Assembly (NCBI RefSeq): GCF_002846415.1
Contig: NZ_PJMX01000001.1
Location: forward strand, 7,502,001 to 7,566,000
Reading direction: 5' to 3'
Origin: Streptomyces sp. TLI_146
GTDB taxonomy: Bacteria; Actinomycetota; Actinomycetes; Streptomycetales; Streptomycetaceae
DNA length: 64,000 nucleotides
Each line of letters starts with the position of its first letter. The stretch's first letter is position 1. Position numbers and translations under genes: made by a program. The notes under the pieces were generated by a model. It was not told where the DNA came from. It saw only the letters and a program-made list of their open reading frames with translations, and ran no database searches. Shown piece after piece: positions 8,941 through 18,000 of this stretch.

Positions 8941-9091
8941 GGCCGGTAGTCCGCTTGGGAGACCCGTATCACGAGTGACGGGCGGGACATTTGTTCGTGC
9001 GGCCCCACTAGGATGCCGCACGGGACTTCCCCGCGATCATGGCTTCCCCTCGGTCATCGCTCTCGATCACGCGTGAGACTGGAGATCCTTC

Positions 9092-10526
9092 ATGACCCTG
9101 CTCGACCCCAAGACCTGGCAGGCGCGGACGCTGTCGGGGGTGAGTACGAGGTCACCGAGCCCGCCACCGGAGAGGGCCTGGGCACGTACACCCTGGCCAC
9201 CGCCGACGACATCGCGGCAGCCGTCGCGGCGGGCCGCGCGGCCCAGCCCGGCTGGGCGCGCTCCCCGCACTTCGCCCGTGCGGCCGTACTGCGCCGTGCG
9301 GGCGACCTGTTCACCCACTATGCCGACGAGCTGCGCGAATGGCTCGTACGGGAGTCCGGCTCGATCCCCGGCAAGGCCGACTTCGAGCTGCACGTGGCCG
9401 CCCAGGAGTGCTACGAGGCAGCCGCGCTCGCCTCCCGGCCGCTGGGCGAGGTGCTGCCGAGCGAGGAGCCGAGGCTCAGCTTCACCCGGCGGGTGCCGGT
9501 CGGGGTGACCGGGGTCATCGCCCCGTTCAACGCCCCCCTCATCCTCGCCATCCGCTCGGTCGCGCCCGCCCTCGTGCTCGGCAACGCCGTGATCCTGAAG
9601 CCCGATCCGCGCACCGCCGTCTGCGGTGGCTTCTCGCTCGCGGCGGTCTTCGAGGAGGCGGGGCTGCCCGAGGGGCTGCTTCACGTACTGCCGGGCGGTG
9701 CCGAGGCCGGGCAGGCCCTGGTCGCGGACCCCGGTGTCCCGGTGATCTCCTTCACCGGCTCGACCGCCGCCGGGCGCAGGGTCGGCGAGGCCGCCGGGCG
9801 GCTGCTCAAGCGCGTCCACCTGGAGCTCGGCGGGAACTCCGCGCTGGTCGTCATGGAGGACGCCGACATCGAGGGCGCGGTGGCGCAGGCCTCCTGGGGC
9901 TCCTTCTTCCACCAGGGCCAGATCTGCATGACCACCGGCCGTCACCTCGTCCACGCCTCGCTGTACGAGGAGTACGTGGAGCGGCTCGCCGCGCGGGCCG
10001 ACGCACTGGCGGTGGGCGACCCGTACCGCGAGCAGGTACACCTCGGGCCGGTCATCGACCGGTCCCAACTGGCCAAGATCCACGGCCTGGTGGAGGCCAG
10101 CACCGCGCGCGGCGCCCGGCTCGCGGCGGGCGGCACCCACCGGGAGCTGTTCTACCGCCCGACCGTCCTCGCGGACGTCGACGACCACATCCCGGCGTAC
10201 GCGGAGGAGGTGTTCGGTCCGGTGGCGCCGGTCCGGCCGTTCCGGAGCCTCGACGAGGCCGCGGCCCTGGCCGCCGACGGCCCGTACGGGCTCTCCCTCG
10301 GCATCGTCACCCGCGACACCGCGCTGGGCCTGGAGCTCGCGGACCGCATCCCGACCGGCATCGCCCACGTCAACGACCAGACGGTCAACGACGAGGCGGT
10401 GGCCCCTTCGGCGGCGTGGCGGCGTCCGGGACGGGGGCGAGGTTCGGCGGTACGGCGAACGTGGAGGCATTCACCGAGCTGCGCTGGACGACGGTACGGC
10501 GGGAGCCGGCGACGCACGGTTTCTAG
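9092..10526 (+). pseudogene. Vanillin-dehydrogenase-like aldehyde dehydrogenase, two frameshifts
   Basis: A class 3-type NAD(P)-dependent aldehyde dehydrogenase of about 477 residues once frames are joined. The true start is the ATG at 9092 (MTLLDPKTWQ) with GGAG at 9081-9084. The frame then changes at a run of five G near 9138, after which GGEYEVTEPATGE continues in a second frame. A second change at CCCC near 10404 is needed for the conserved end PFGGVAASGTGARFGG and the final THGF. Both shifts correspond to one missing base. The catalytic core is intact, with LELGGNS and the nucleophile Cys in HQGQICMTTG. It is either a recent pseudogene or a homopolymer sequencing artefact. It probably acted on vanillin or benzaldehydes. 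Confidence 0.8.
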
Positions 10527-10555
10527 GAGGACATCGCGGTCCGGGGCAGGCCGTA

Positions 10556-10582
10556 CCCCCTAGGGGCGCGGGGAACCGCGCG
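10556..10582. repeat. Dispersed Streptomyces intergenic repeat, copy 2 (inverted)
   Basis: CCCCCTAGGGGCGCGGGGAA followed by CCGCGCG is the reverse-complement type of the repeat at 8915-8940. The two copies bracket the aldehyde dehydrogenase in opposite orientation. It probably acts as a transcription terminator hairpin. Confidence 0.45.
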
Positions 10583-10644
10583 ACCTCCACGCACGGTCCG
10601 CGGCCGACCAACTGCCCCACCGGCGGAGCGCCTACGCTGACGCG

Positions 10645-11574
10645 GTGCACTCAGTGATCAGCGGCTTTCTCCCCATCTGGGTCCTGACATGCTGCGGCTG
10701 GGCCGCCGGGCGCTACCAGGTGCTCGGCGCCCAGGCCCAGGCGCAACACGTGCTCGGAAGGTTCGCGTTCACCTTCGCCATGCCGTCGCTGCTGTTCCTG
10801 ACGATGTCCCGCTCGCACCCGGGCGACCTGGCCCGCCCGGGCGTGGCCGTCTTCGCCGCCAGCCTGCTCACCGTGTTCGCGGCCGGACTGCTCGTCAGCC
10901 GCTGGATGTTCCGCCGCAAGCGCGGCGAACAGGCGATAGGCGCGATGGCCGCGTCCTATGTGAACTCCGCGAACCTGGGCATCCCGGTCGCCGTGCACGT
11001 CCTGCACGACACCTCGTTCATCGTCGCCGCCGCGCTCTTCCAGATGCTCTTCATCACGCCGCTGATCCTGGTCCTGATCGAGCTGGACGTACGCAGGGCA
11101 GGGCGCGAGCGGTGGACGCGGATCCTCCAACTCCCGTTCCGCAACCCGGTGATCGGGGCATCCGCGCTGGGGCTCACGGTCGCCGGGCTCGGGCTGCGAC
11201 TGCCCGAGGAAGTGGTCTCGCCGCTCCAGATCCTCGGCGGCGGCGCCGTGCCGGCCGCGCTCTTCGCGCTCGGCATGTCGCTGAACGCGCGTGTACGGCC
11301 CGACGCCGACGGCCGGACCGAGCGGCTGATCCTGGTGGGGCTGAAGGTCGCCGCGCAGCCCCTGCTCGCCTACGCGCTGGGGCACTGGCTCTTCGGGCTC
11401 GACGGGCACGCGCTGTTCGCGGTGGTGCTGTGCGCCGGACTGCCGACCGCGCAGAACGCCTTCATCTTCGCGTCCGAGTACTCCCTGGACACGGAGCTGC
11501 CCAGGGACACCGTGCTGCTCTCGACGCTCCTGTCGATGGTGTCCCTGTCGCTCATCGCCTGGCAGCTGGGCTGA
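10645..11574 (+). CDS. AEC-family transporter (auxin efflux carrier-like)
   Basis: A 309-residue integral membrane protein with about ten hydrophobic segments in the two-bundle AEC layout. It contains YVNSANLGIPVAVHVL, the conserved Asn/Pro crossover region, and AGLPTAQNAFIFA in the second half. AEC carriers move small organic acids or amino-acid-like molecules; the substrate here is unknown. The start is GTG at 10645 with only a weak ribosome site. The gene converges on thioredoxin 23 bases away. Confidence 0.85.
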   Translation: MHSVISGFLPIWVLTCCGWAAGRYQVLGAQAQAQHVLGRFAFTFAMPSLLFLTMSRSHPGDLARPGVAVFAASLLTVFAAGLLVSRWMFRRKRGEQAIGAMAASYVNSANLGIPVAVHVLHDTSFIVAAALFQMLFITPLILVLIELDVRRAGRERWTRILQLPFRNPVIGASALGLTVAGLGLRLPEEVVSPLQILGGGAVPAALFALGMSLNARVRPDADGRTERLILVGLKVAAQPLLAYALGHWLFGLDGHALFAVVLCAGLPTAQNAFIFASEYSLDTELPRDTVLLSTLLSMVSLSLIAWQLG

Positions 11575-11597
11575 GGCTCAGGACGAGCGGGCCGACC

Positions 11598-11966
11598 CTA
11601 CTGCGCCTTGTTGGCCTCTTCCACCGACTTGCGGACCTCGTCCATGTCGAGGGCGCGCGCCTGCCTGATCACGTCCTCCAGTGCCGCCTCCGGCAGCGCG
11701 CCGGGCTGCGAGAAGATCGCCACGTTCTCGCGGACGATCATCAGCGTGGGGATCGAGCGGATCTCGAACGCCGCCGCCAGCTCCTGCTGGGCCTCGGTGT
11801 CCACCTTGGCGAAGACCAGGTCGTCGTGGCGCTCGGAAGACGCCTCGTAGACCGGGCCGAACTGCCGGCAGGGACCGCACCAGGAGGCCCAGAAGTCGAT
11901 CAGGACGAAGTCGTTGTCCGACACGACCTGGTCGAAGTTCTCCTTGGTCAGCTCCACAGTCGCCAT
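11598..11966 (-). CDS. trxA: Thioredoxin
   Basis: A 122-residue thioredoxin with the redox motif WCGPC (Cys30 and Cys33) in FWASWCGPCRQFGPVY and the cis-Pro in IRSIPTLMIV. It is cytoplasmic, with no signal peptide. It reduces protein disulfides using thioredoxin reductase. The ATG at 11966 has GGAG six bases upstream; a GTG one codon earlier is an alternative. It diverges from a flavin disulfide oxidoreductase, a fitting redox neighbour. Confidence 0.92.
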   Translation of the reverse strand: MATVELTKENFDQVVSDNDFVLIDFWASWCGPCRQFGPVYEASSERHDDLVFAKVDTEAQQELAAAFEIRSIPTLMIVRENVAIFSQPGALPEAALEDVIRQARALDMDEVRKSVEEANKAQ

Positions 11967-12103
11967 CACGCACTCCCTCTTCCTGGCCTCACCGTGAAGC
12001 CGCTTCGCACAACGGCGGCCGCCGTCGTGGTATTCCGGATGTTTTCCGCTGACTCACGGCTGCCCCTGTGGCTCCGGGGTACTCCCCGCACCAGACTGTG
12101 CGT

Positions 12104-13537
12104 ATGACGGAAGCCCTGGAATACGACGTGGTGGTGCTGGGAGCGGGACCGGTCGGCGAGAACGTCGCCGACCGGGTGCGGGCGGCGGGCCTGAGCGCCG
12201 CCGTGGTGGAGAGCGAGCTCGTCGGCGGCGAGTGCTCGTACTGGGCGTGCATGCCCAGCAAGGCGCTGCTGCGGCCGGTGATCGCCCGCTCGGACGCGCG
12301 CAAGGTGCCCGGCCTGCGCGGGAGCGTGGCGGGCCCGCTGGACGTGCCCGCGGTCCTCGCACACCGCGACGAGTACGTCTCGCACTGGAAGGACGACGGC
12401 CAGGTGCGCTGGCTGGACGGCATCGGCGCGCACCTCTACCGGGGCCACGGGCGCCTCTACGGCACCCGCAAGGTCAGCGTGACCAGCCCCGAGGGCGAGC
12501 ACCACGTGCTGACCGCCCGGCACGCGGTCGCCGTGTGCACCGGCAGCCGCGCGGTCGTGCCCGACCTGCCCGGCATCGCCGACGCCAGGCCCTGGACCAG
12601 CCGCGAGGCCACCAGCGCGCAGGAGGTGCCGGGGCGGCTCGTGGTCGTCGGCGGGGGAGTGGTCGGCGTCGAGATGGCGACGGCCTGGCAGGCGTTCGGC
12701 GCGCAGGTGACCGTGCTGGTGCGCGGTGACGGGCTGCTGCCGAAGATGGAGCCGTTCGCGGGCGAGCTGGTCGCCGAGGCGCTGAAGGAGGCGGGTGCCT
12801 CCGTCCGTACGAACGTGTCCGTCTCCGGGGTCGTACGGGACGGCGGCACCGGCCCCGTCACCGTCCTCCTGGACGACGGCGGGCGCATCGAGGCGGACGA
12901 GATCCTCTTCGCCACCGGCCGGGCGCCGCGCACCGACGACATCGGCCTGGACACCATCGGGATGGACCCCGGCTCCTGGCTGCCGGTCGACGACTCCTGC
13001 CGGGTGGCGGGCAGCGACTGGCTGTACGCGGTGGGCGACGTCAACCACCGGGCGCTGCTGACCCACCAGGGCAAGTACCAGGCGCGGATCGCGGGCGCCG
13101 CCATCGCCGCGCGCGCGGCGAAGGTGCCGCTCCTGGAGACCGACCCCTGGGGCGCCCACGCGGCGACCGCCGACCGCGCCGCCGTCCCCCAGGTCGTCTT
13201 CACCGACCCCGAGGCCGCGTCGGCGGGGCTGACGCTCGCCGAGGCGGAGGCGGCCGGGCACCGCGTCCGGGCCGTCGACCAGGACCTGGGCGGCGTGGCG
13301 GGCGCGGGCCTGTACGCCGACGGCTACCGGGGCCGCGCCCGGATGGTCGTCGACCTGGACCGCGAGGTCCTGCTCGGCGTCACCTTCGTCGGCCCCGGTG
13401 TGGGCGAGCTCATCCACTCCGCGACGATCGCGATCGCGGGCGAGGTCCCGATCGGACGGCTGTGGCACGCGGTACCGGCGTACCCCACGATCAGCGAGGT
13501 GTGGCTGCGCCTGCTGGAGGCGTACCGCGACCAGTAG
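12104..13537 (+). CDS. FAD-dependent pyridine nucleotide-disulfide oxidoreductase
   Basis: A 477-residue class I disulfide reductase related to dihydrolipoamide dehydrogenase and mercuric reductase. The FAD-binding VVVLGAGPVGEN is at residues 9-20. The redox disulfide is GGECSYWAC (Cys44/Cys49), and the NAD(P) fold is at VVVGGGVVGVEMATA. The C-terminal dimer segment HAVPAYPTISEVWLRL has a His in the usual catalytic place. The start is ATG at 12104. The true substrate is not evident; it could be a soluble transhydrogenase-like or thiol-linked reductase. It diverges from thioredoxin. Confidence 0.85.
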   Translation: MTEALEYDVVVLGAGPVGENVADRVRAAGLSAAVVESELVGGECSYWACMPSKALLRPVIARSDARKVPGLRGSVAGPLDVPAVLAHRDEYVSHWKDDGQVRWLDGIGAHLYRGHGRLYGTRKVSVTSPEGEHHVLTARHAVAVCTGSRAVVPDLPGIADARPWTSREATSAQEVPGRLVVVGGGVVGVEMATAWQAFGAQVTVLVRGDGLLPKMEPFAGELVAEALKEAGASVRTNVSVSGVVRDGGTGPVTVLLDDGGRIEADEILFATGRAPRTDDIGLDTIGMDPGSWLPVDDSCRVAGSDWLYAVGDVNHRALLTHQGKYQARIAGAAIAARAAKVPLLETDPWGAHAATADRAAVPQVVFTDPEAASAGLTLAEAEAAGHRVRAVDQDLGGVAGAGLYADGYRGRARMVVDLDREVLLGVTFVGPGVGELIHSATIAIAGEVPIGRLWHAVPAYPTISEVWLRLLEAYRDQ

Positions 13538-13552
13538 GAGCGGGCGCCGGGG

Positions 13553-14413
13553 TCAGCGCTCCTCGAAGACGAGGTTCTCCGGCGGCTCGGTCATCCGGAC
13601 CGTCTGATCGGCGACGTCCACGACCGTCGACAGGGTGGTGAACTGCCCCTTGGACACGATCAGGACGCGATCGGGCCGCTGGTCGAGGAAGGCCTTGAAC
13701 CCGGCGAGCGAGGGGTCCCCGGCGCCGAGGACCAGATAGTCCGCGAGCCGCCGGAACAGCTTCGGCAGCACGACCGCGCTGTCGGTGAGCGAGAGCAGAC
13801 CGTCGATCTTCGCGCCGCTCGTGGTCAGGTCCACCGGCCACAGCCCGTTGGCGGCCGTGCGCGCCTCCTGCACCGCGGCCGTCATCGCCGCGCGCAGCTC
13901 GACGAACAGCTTGGTGTAGTACGTCGGATAGGCGAGCCCGTCCGCCAACTGGGCGAAGTTGGCGGTCTGCTGGAGCAGCGCCGCGTCGACGAAGTGCTGC
14001 TGGCCGCTGGGACCGGGCGCCGGGCCGCGTCCCGCGATGGCCACACAGCGCCCGTGCAGGTCCGCGCCCCGGGTGAGGACGAACCCCGGGGCCCGGTCGG
14101 GCTCGGAGGCGGTGACCGTGCCGTGAGCGTCGCGCTCGACGCCGGTGAAGCCGAGCCAGGCGGTGAGCGCGTCGGCCGCCCGGTCGGCGAACGGCGGGGG
14201 CTGGTGCGTCTCGCGGCCGTGCGCCGGGATGTAGTGCGTCTCCAGGGTGTCGATGCCGTCGAGCCGCAGCTGGGCGCCGCCGGTCCGGTTGCGCTGGACG
14301 CGGTGCGGCCCGGGCACGAGGTCCCACTGGGCGGGGTCGGCCGGGTAGAAGCGGACGGAGTCGCCGTCCGGGCGGGCACCGGTGATCCGGTACGTTCCTT
14401 CGATCACGAGCAT
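13553..14413 (-). CDS. Nuclease-like protein (SNase/thermonuclease-like N-terminus)
   Basis: A 286-residue protein without a signal peptide. The N-terminus MLVIEGTYRITGARPDGDSV, then LRLDGIDTLETHY, resembles the Staphylococcus nuclease fold, where an early Asp pair and a later Arg/Glu are catalytic. The rest is helical and of unknown role. GGAGG lies at 14425-14429; the ATG at 14413 and a GTG at 14419 are both plausible starts. It converges on the flavin reductase. Nuclease activity is inferred and unproven. Confidence 0.65.
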   Translation of the reverse strand: MLVIEGTYRITGARPDGDSVRFYPADPAQWDLVPGPHRVQRNRTGGAQLRLDGIDTLETHYIPAHGRETHQPPPFADRAADALTAWLGFTGVERDAHGTVTASEPDRAPGFVLTRGADLHGRCVAIAGRGPAPGPSGQQHFVDAALLQQTANFAQLADGLAYPTYYTKLFVELRAAMTAAVQEARTAANGLWPVDLTTSGAKIDGLLSLTDSAVVLPKLFRRLADYLVLGAGDPSLAGFKAFLDQRPDRVLIVSKGQFTTLSTVVDVADQTVRMTEPPENLVFEER

Positions 14414-14661
14414 TCCCACGACGGCCTCCTCAGCGTGCACACCGGGCACCTCCAGCATCCGCCGCGCAGCCGCCGGGGGCGCCCGTACGGCGCGATACTT
14501 ACGGTCCGCCGGGCCCCGGCGCGCACAGGACCGTACGCCGTTGCGCGTACGCCCCGTCCGCTCCGGCCACCACCTCGTCGAACGCGTGCGAATCGGCCGG
14601 GCCAGGGGCACGGCAGGGCCTCGGTTCGCCCGTACGGCCCTCCATCGGTAATACTCACCGC

Positions 14662-15138
14662 ATGACTTCACGCATTACGGGCTCGGGTGGCGAGGCCGTG
14701 CGGATCCGGCGTGCGGTGGCGCGCGACGCCAAGCGCCTCACCCGGCTCGTACGGTCCTCGCGGGCGTACGAGGGCCCGTACGCCGCGATGGTCGCGGGCT
14801 ACCGGGTGGGACCCGACTACATCGAGACACACGAGGTGTACGCGGCGGCCGGCGCCGACGACCGGCTGCTCGGCTTCTACGCCCTGCTGCTCGCCCCGCC
14901 CGAGCTCGACCTGATGTTCGTCGCCGACGACGCCCAGGGGCTCGGCATCGGGCGCCTGCTCATCGCGCACATGACGGACCGGGCCCGGGCCGCGGGGCTC
15001 GACCGCGTCCGGGTGGTCTCGCACCCGCCCGCCGAGGGCTTCTACCGCAGCGTCGGCGCGCTGCGGACCGGCACGGCCCGCGCGAACCCGCCCGCGGTGA
15101 TGTGGGACCGGCCCGAGCTGGAGATCCAGATTCCCTGA
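14662..15138 (+). CDS. GNAT-family N-acetyltransferase
   Basis: A 158-residue acetyltransferase. The acetyl-CoA-binding motif A is visible as LMFVADDAQGLGIGRLL near residues 92-108, matching the Q/R-x-x-G-x-G/A pattern. Motif B follows as GFYRSVGALR. It would transfer an acetyl group from acetyl-CoA to an unidentified amine. The ATG at 14662 starts just before the fold. It is divergent from the nuclease-like gene and convergent with the M4 protease. Confidence 0.85.
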   Translation: MTSRITGSGGEAVRIRRAVARDAKRLTRLVRSSRAYEGPYAAMVAGYRVGPDYIETHEVYAAAGADDRLLGFYALLLAPPELDLMFVADDAQGLGIGRLLIAHMTDRARAAGLDRVRVVSHPPAEGFYRSVGALRTGTARANPPAVMWDRPELEIQIP

Positions 15139-15154
15139 CCGGTCCCGGACCGGC

Positions 15155-16204
15155 TCAGCCGAGCGGCACCCCGACCTGGCTCCACGCCTTGGTGACGGCC
15201 TGGAGCTCGTCGCCGTCGCCGAACAGGGTGCGGGCGGTGGCGACGGTGAGGCGCCCGAAGTCGGCGAACTGGGCGTCGCTCGCCAGCTCCCCGCCGGTCA
15301 GCGTGGAGTACCAGATCTTCCCGGCCCGCTCCCAGGCGTTGCCGCCCAGCGCCGTGGCCACCAGGTAGAACGCGTGGTTGGGGATGCCCGAGTTGATGTG
15401 CACCCCGCCGTTGTCCCGGCTGGTGCGCACGAAGTCGTCCATGGTGGCGGGCTGCGGGTCCTTGCCGAGCTGCGGGTCGTCGTACGCCGTGCCCGGCGCC
15501 TTCATCGACCGCAGCGCCTCGCCGTGGATGCGCGGGCCGAGCAGACCCGCGCCGATCAGCCAGTCGGCCTGGTCGGCGGACTGGCCCAGCGCGTACTGCT
15601 TGATGAGCGAGCCGAAGACGTCCGAGAGCGACTCGTTGAGCGCGCCCGACTGCCCGAAGTACTCCAGGTTGGCGGTGTACTGCGTGACGCCGTGGGTGAG
15701 TTCGTGGCCGATGACGTCGACCGGGATGGTGAAGTCGAGGAAGAGGTCGCCGTCCCCGTCGCCGAACACCATCTGCTCGCCGTTCCAGAAGGCGTTGTCG
15801 TACTTCTCGTCGTAGTGGACGGTCGCGTCGAGCGGCAGCCCGGCGTCGTCGATGGAGTGCCGGCCGTACGCCTTGAGATACAGCTCGAACGTGGCACCCA
15901 GCCCGGCGTGCGCCCGGTTGACGGTGGCGTCCTTGGACGGCGTGTCGCTCTCGGAGTGCACCTTGCGGCCGGGCAGCGTCGTCTGCGTCCCGGCGTCGTA
16001 GATCGTGCGGTTCGGCTTGTCGGACGGCGTGCCCGTGGGGGGCGTGATGCCACGCACGGTGGTGATCCGGCGCCGGGTGCGCTGGAGCGCGTCGTGCTCC
16101 AGGGTGCGGCGGGCGGGCTCAAACATGGCGGGGTCCTCGGCCTGCGCGAGCTTGTCGAGGACATGCGGCGGGACGATCGTGCAGAACACGGTGTTGGTCT
16201 CCAT
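15155..16204 (-). CDS. M4-family metallopeptidase (protealysin-like, no signal peptide)
   Basis: A 349-residue thermolysin-family zinc protease. HELTH is at residues 167-171, the third zinc ligand is Glu191 in NESLSD, and the active-site His is in GGVHINSGIPNHAFY. The N-terminus CTIVPPHVLDKLA is the short protealysin-type propeptide, and there is no export signal, unlike secreted thermolysins. The ATG at 16204 is preferred over an upstream TTG; the ribosome site is weak. In other bacteria protealysins are often encoded beside an emfourin inhibitor; none is recognisable here. Confidence 0.88.
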   Translation of the reverse strand: METNTVFCTIVPPHVLDKLAQAEDPAMFEPARRTLEHDALQRTRRRITTVRGITPPTGTPSDKPNRTIYDAGTQTTLPGRKVHSESDTPSKDATVNRAHAGLGATFELYLKAYGRHSIDDAGLPLDATVHYDEKYDNAFWNGEQMVFGDGDGDLFLDFTIPVDVIGHELTHGVTQYTANLEYFGQSGALNESLSDVFGSLIKQYALGQSADQADWLIGAGLLGPRIHGEALRSMKAPGTAYDDPQLGKDPQPATMDDFVRTSRDNGGVHINSGIPNHAFYLVATALGGNAWERAGKIWYSTLTGGELASDAQFADFGRLTVATARTLFGDGDELQAVTKAWSQVGVPLG

Positions 16205-16327
16205 GCCGAGCAATGTGGCACAGCGTGACCGCTTCGGTGATGCCTGTAGTCGAGTTGGCCGAAAATCGGTGGCGGAGTCGGAACGCCCGCTTCTACGGAG
16301 CGTGACGGTGACCCCTCAACCGACCGA

Positions 16328-17416
16328 TCAGAGCCAGCCGTTGCGGCGGAACCCGCGGTGGATGGCGAAACAGGCGACGGCCATGACGGCGAGTGCGAGG
16401 AAGTACCCGTACTTCCAGTGCAGTTCGGGCATGTGGTCGAAGTTCATGCCGTAGATCCCGCACACCATCGTCGGCACCGCGACGATCGCCGCCCATGCCG
16501 TGATCTTGCGCATGTCCTCGTTCTGGGCCACGGTCACCTGCGCCAGATGGGCCTGGAGGATCGAGTCGAGCAGCGCGTCGAAGGAGCCGATCTGCTCGTT
16601 GACCCGGGCCAGATGGTCCGAGACGTCACGGAAGTACGGCTGGGTGTCCGGGCCGATGAGCGGTATCGGTCCGGTGGCCAGGGCCTGGAGCGGGCGGGTC
16701 AGCGGGGTCACCGCCCGCTTGAACTCCAGGAGTTCGCGCTTGAGCTGGTAGATGCGGCCCGCGTCACCGCGCCCCGCGGTATCGCTGAACACGGCGGTCT
16801 CCACGGCGTCCACGTCGTCCTGCATGGCGTCGATGACCACGAGGTAGTCGTCGACGACGTGGTCCGCTATGGCGTGCAGCACCGCCGCCGGGCCCTTGGC
16901 GAGCTGGTCGGGCGTCTCCTCCAGGGCCTCGCGCAGCGGGCCGAGGGAACCGTGCCTGCCGTGCCGCACGGTGACCACGAAGTCGGGCCCGGTGAAGATC
17001 ATCAGCTCCCCGGTCCCGACGACCTCGCTGGTCGCGGTGAGCTCCTCGTGCTCGACGTAGCCGACGGTCTTGAAGACCGCGAACAGCACGTCGTCGTACG
17101 GCTGGACCTGCGGGCGCTGATGGGCGCGGACCGCGTCCTCGACGGCCAGCGGATGCAGCCCGAAGAGCTCGGCGATCCCGGCGAACTCCTCGGCGCTCGG
17201 CTCGTGCAGCCCCACCCACACGAACCCCTCCTTGGCCCTGCGCACCCGCCGTACGGCCTCCTCCACCGGGCAGTCGCCGGGCTGGCGCACCCCGTCCCGG
17301 TAGACCACGCAGTTCACCACGGCGCTGCCGAGCGGCGAGCGGGCCGGGTGGCTGAGGTCCACCGTGCGGCGGTAGGCGCGGCGGACCGCCCTGCGGAGGT
17401 TGCGGATCATGGGCAC
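16328..17416 (-). CDS. corA: CorA-family magnesium/cobalt transporter
   Basis: A 362-residue inner-membrane divalent cation channel. A long cytoplasmic N-terminal domain is followed by two C-terminal transmembrane helices with the signature YGMNF (GMN at residues 323-325) between them. The GTG at 17416 has AAGGAG nine bases upstream; an ATG two codons later is an alternative. CorA proteins form pentamers and import Mg2+, or sometimes Co2+/Ni2+. The flanking genes do not look functionally linked. Confidence 0.9.
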   Translation of the reverse strand: MPMIRNLRRAVRRAYRRTVDLSHPARSPLGSAVVNCVVYRDGVRQPGDCPVEEAVRRVRRAKEGFVWVGLHEPSAEEFAGIAELFGLHPLAVEDAVRAHQRPQVQPYDDVLFAVFKTVGYVEHEELTATSEVVGTGELMIFTGPDFVVTVRHGRHGSLGPLREALEETPDQLAKGPAAVLHAIADHVVDDYLVVIDAMQDDVDAVETAVFSDTAGRGDAGRIYQLKRELLEFKRAVTPLTRPLQALATGPIPLIGPDTQPYFRDVSDHLARVNEQIGSFDALLDSILQAHLAQVTVAQNEDMRKITAWAAIVAVPTMVCGIYGMNFDHMPELHWKYGYFLALAVMAVACFAIHRGFRRNGWL

Positions 17417-17496
17417 GGCTGGGCACTCCTTCGGCGGATCGGCGGCCAGTGTGCCATGCGCGGCTCAACGGCCGGTCGGGACGCCGAGGCCGCAGG

Positions 17497-17859
17497 TCAC
17501 CGCGGTGCGGCGACCTCCCCCGTGACGTCTCCGTCGAAGGCGGCGGCGAGGCGCAGATAGCGGGCCGCGTCCTCGGGCCGGCCCTGGCGCTCCAGGGTGC
17601 GGCCGAGCATCAGCGTGGCGTACTGCTCGACGGGGTCGCGCTCCAGTACGGCACGCAGCTCCCGCTCCGCCTTGTTGAGCTGGGCGGAGTGGTAGTAGGC
17701 CCGGGCGAGCAGCAGTCTCGGCGCGACCTGCTCGGGCACCTCGTCGACGATGCCGGTCAGGATGCGTACGGCCGTGACGTACTCCTTGGCCTCGAAGAAC
17801 AGGTGGGCGCGGTCCCAGCGCTCGGCGGTGGTGCCGGACTCGTAGTAGCTGTCGACCAC
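17497..17859 (-). CDS. Tetratricopeptide-repeat protein
   Basis: A 120-residue all-helical protein with about three TPR units, for example AHLFFEAKEYVTAVRILTGI and AERELRAVLERDPVEQYATL. The GTG at 17859 has AGAGGA at usable spacing. TPR proteins mediate protein contacts; the partner is unknown. It diverges from the pirin gene, sharing an intergenic region with three CCACAA-type half-sites, so the two may be co-regulated. Confidence 0.8.
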   Translation of the reverse strand: MVDSYYESGTTAERWDRAHLFFEAKEYVTAVRILTGIVDEVPEQVAPRLLLARAYYHSAQLNKAERELRAVLERDPVEQYATLMLGRTLERQGRPEDAARYLRLAAAFDGDVTGEVAAPR

Positions 17860-17901
17860 GGAGGATCCTCTCGTAGCTGGTCTGCTCTGCCCTTACGGAC
17901 G

Positions 17902-17935
17902 CCACAACACGAGATTGTGGTTGAACATTCCACAA
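17902..17935. promoter_or_regulatory. Candidate operator with three CCACAA half-sites
   Basis: CCACAA (17902-17907), TTGTGG (17915-17920) and CCACAA (17930-17935) alternate in orientation between the divergent TPR and pirin genes. This gives two overlapping inverted repeats with spacers of 7 and 9 bases. The symmetry and position suggest a repressor or activator site; the binding protein is unknown. Confidence 0.45.
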
Positions 17936-18000
17936 CCTCGCGGGTGCGGCGCGCGTGGGAGGCTGCCACCGGGTGCCCCGACAGGAATAGGTTGACCGAC

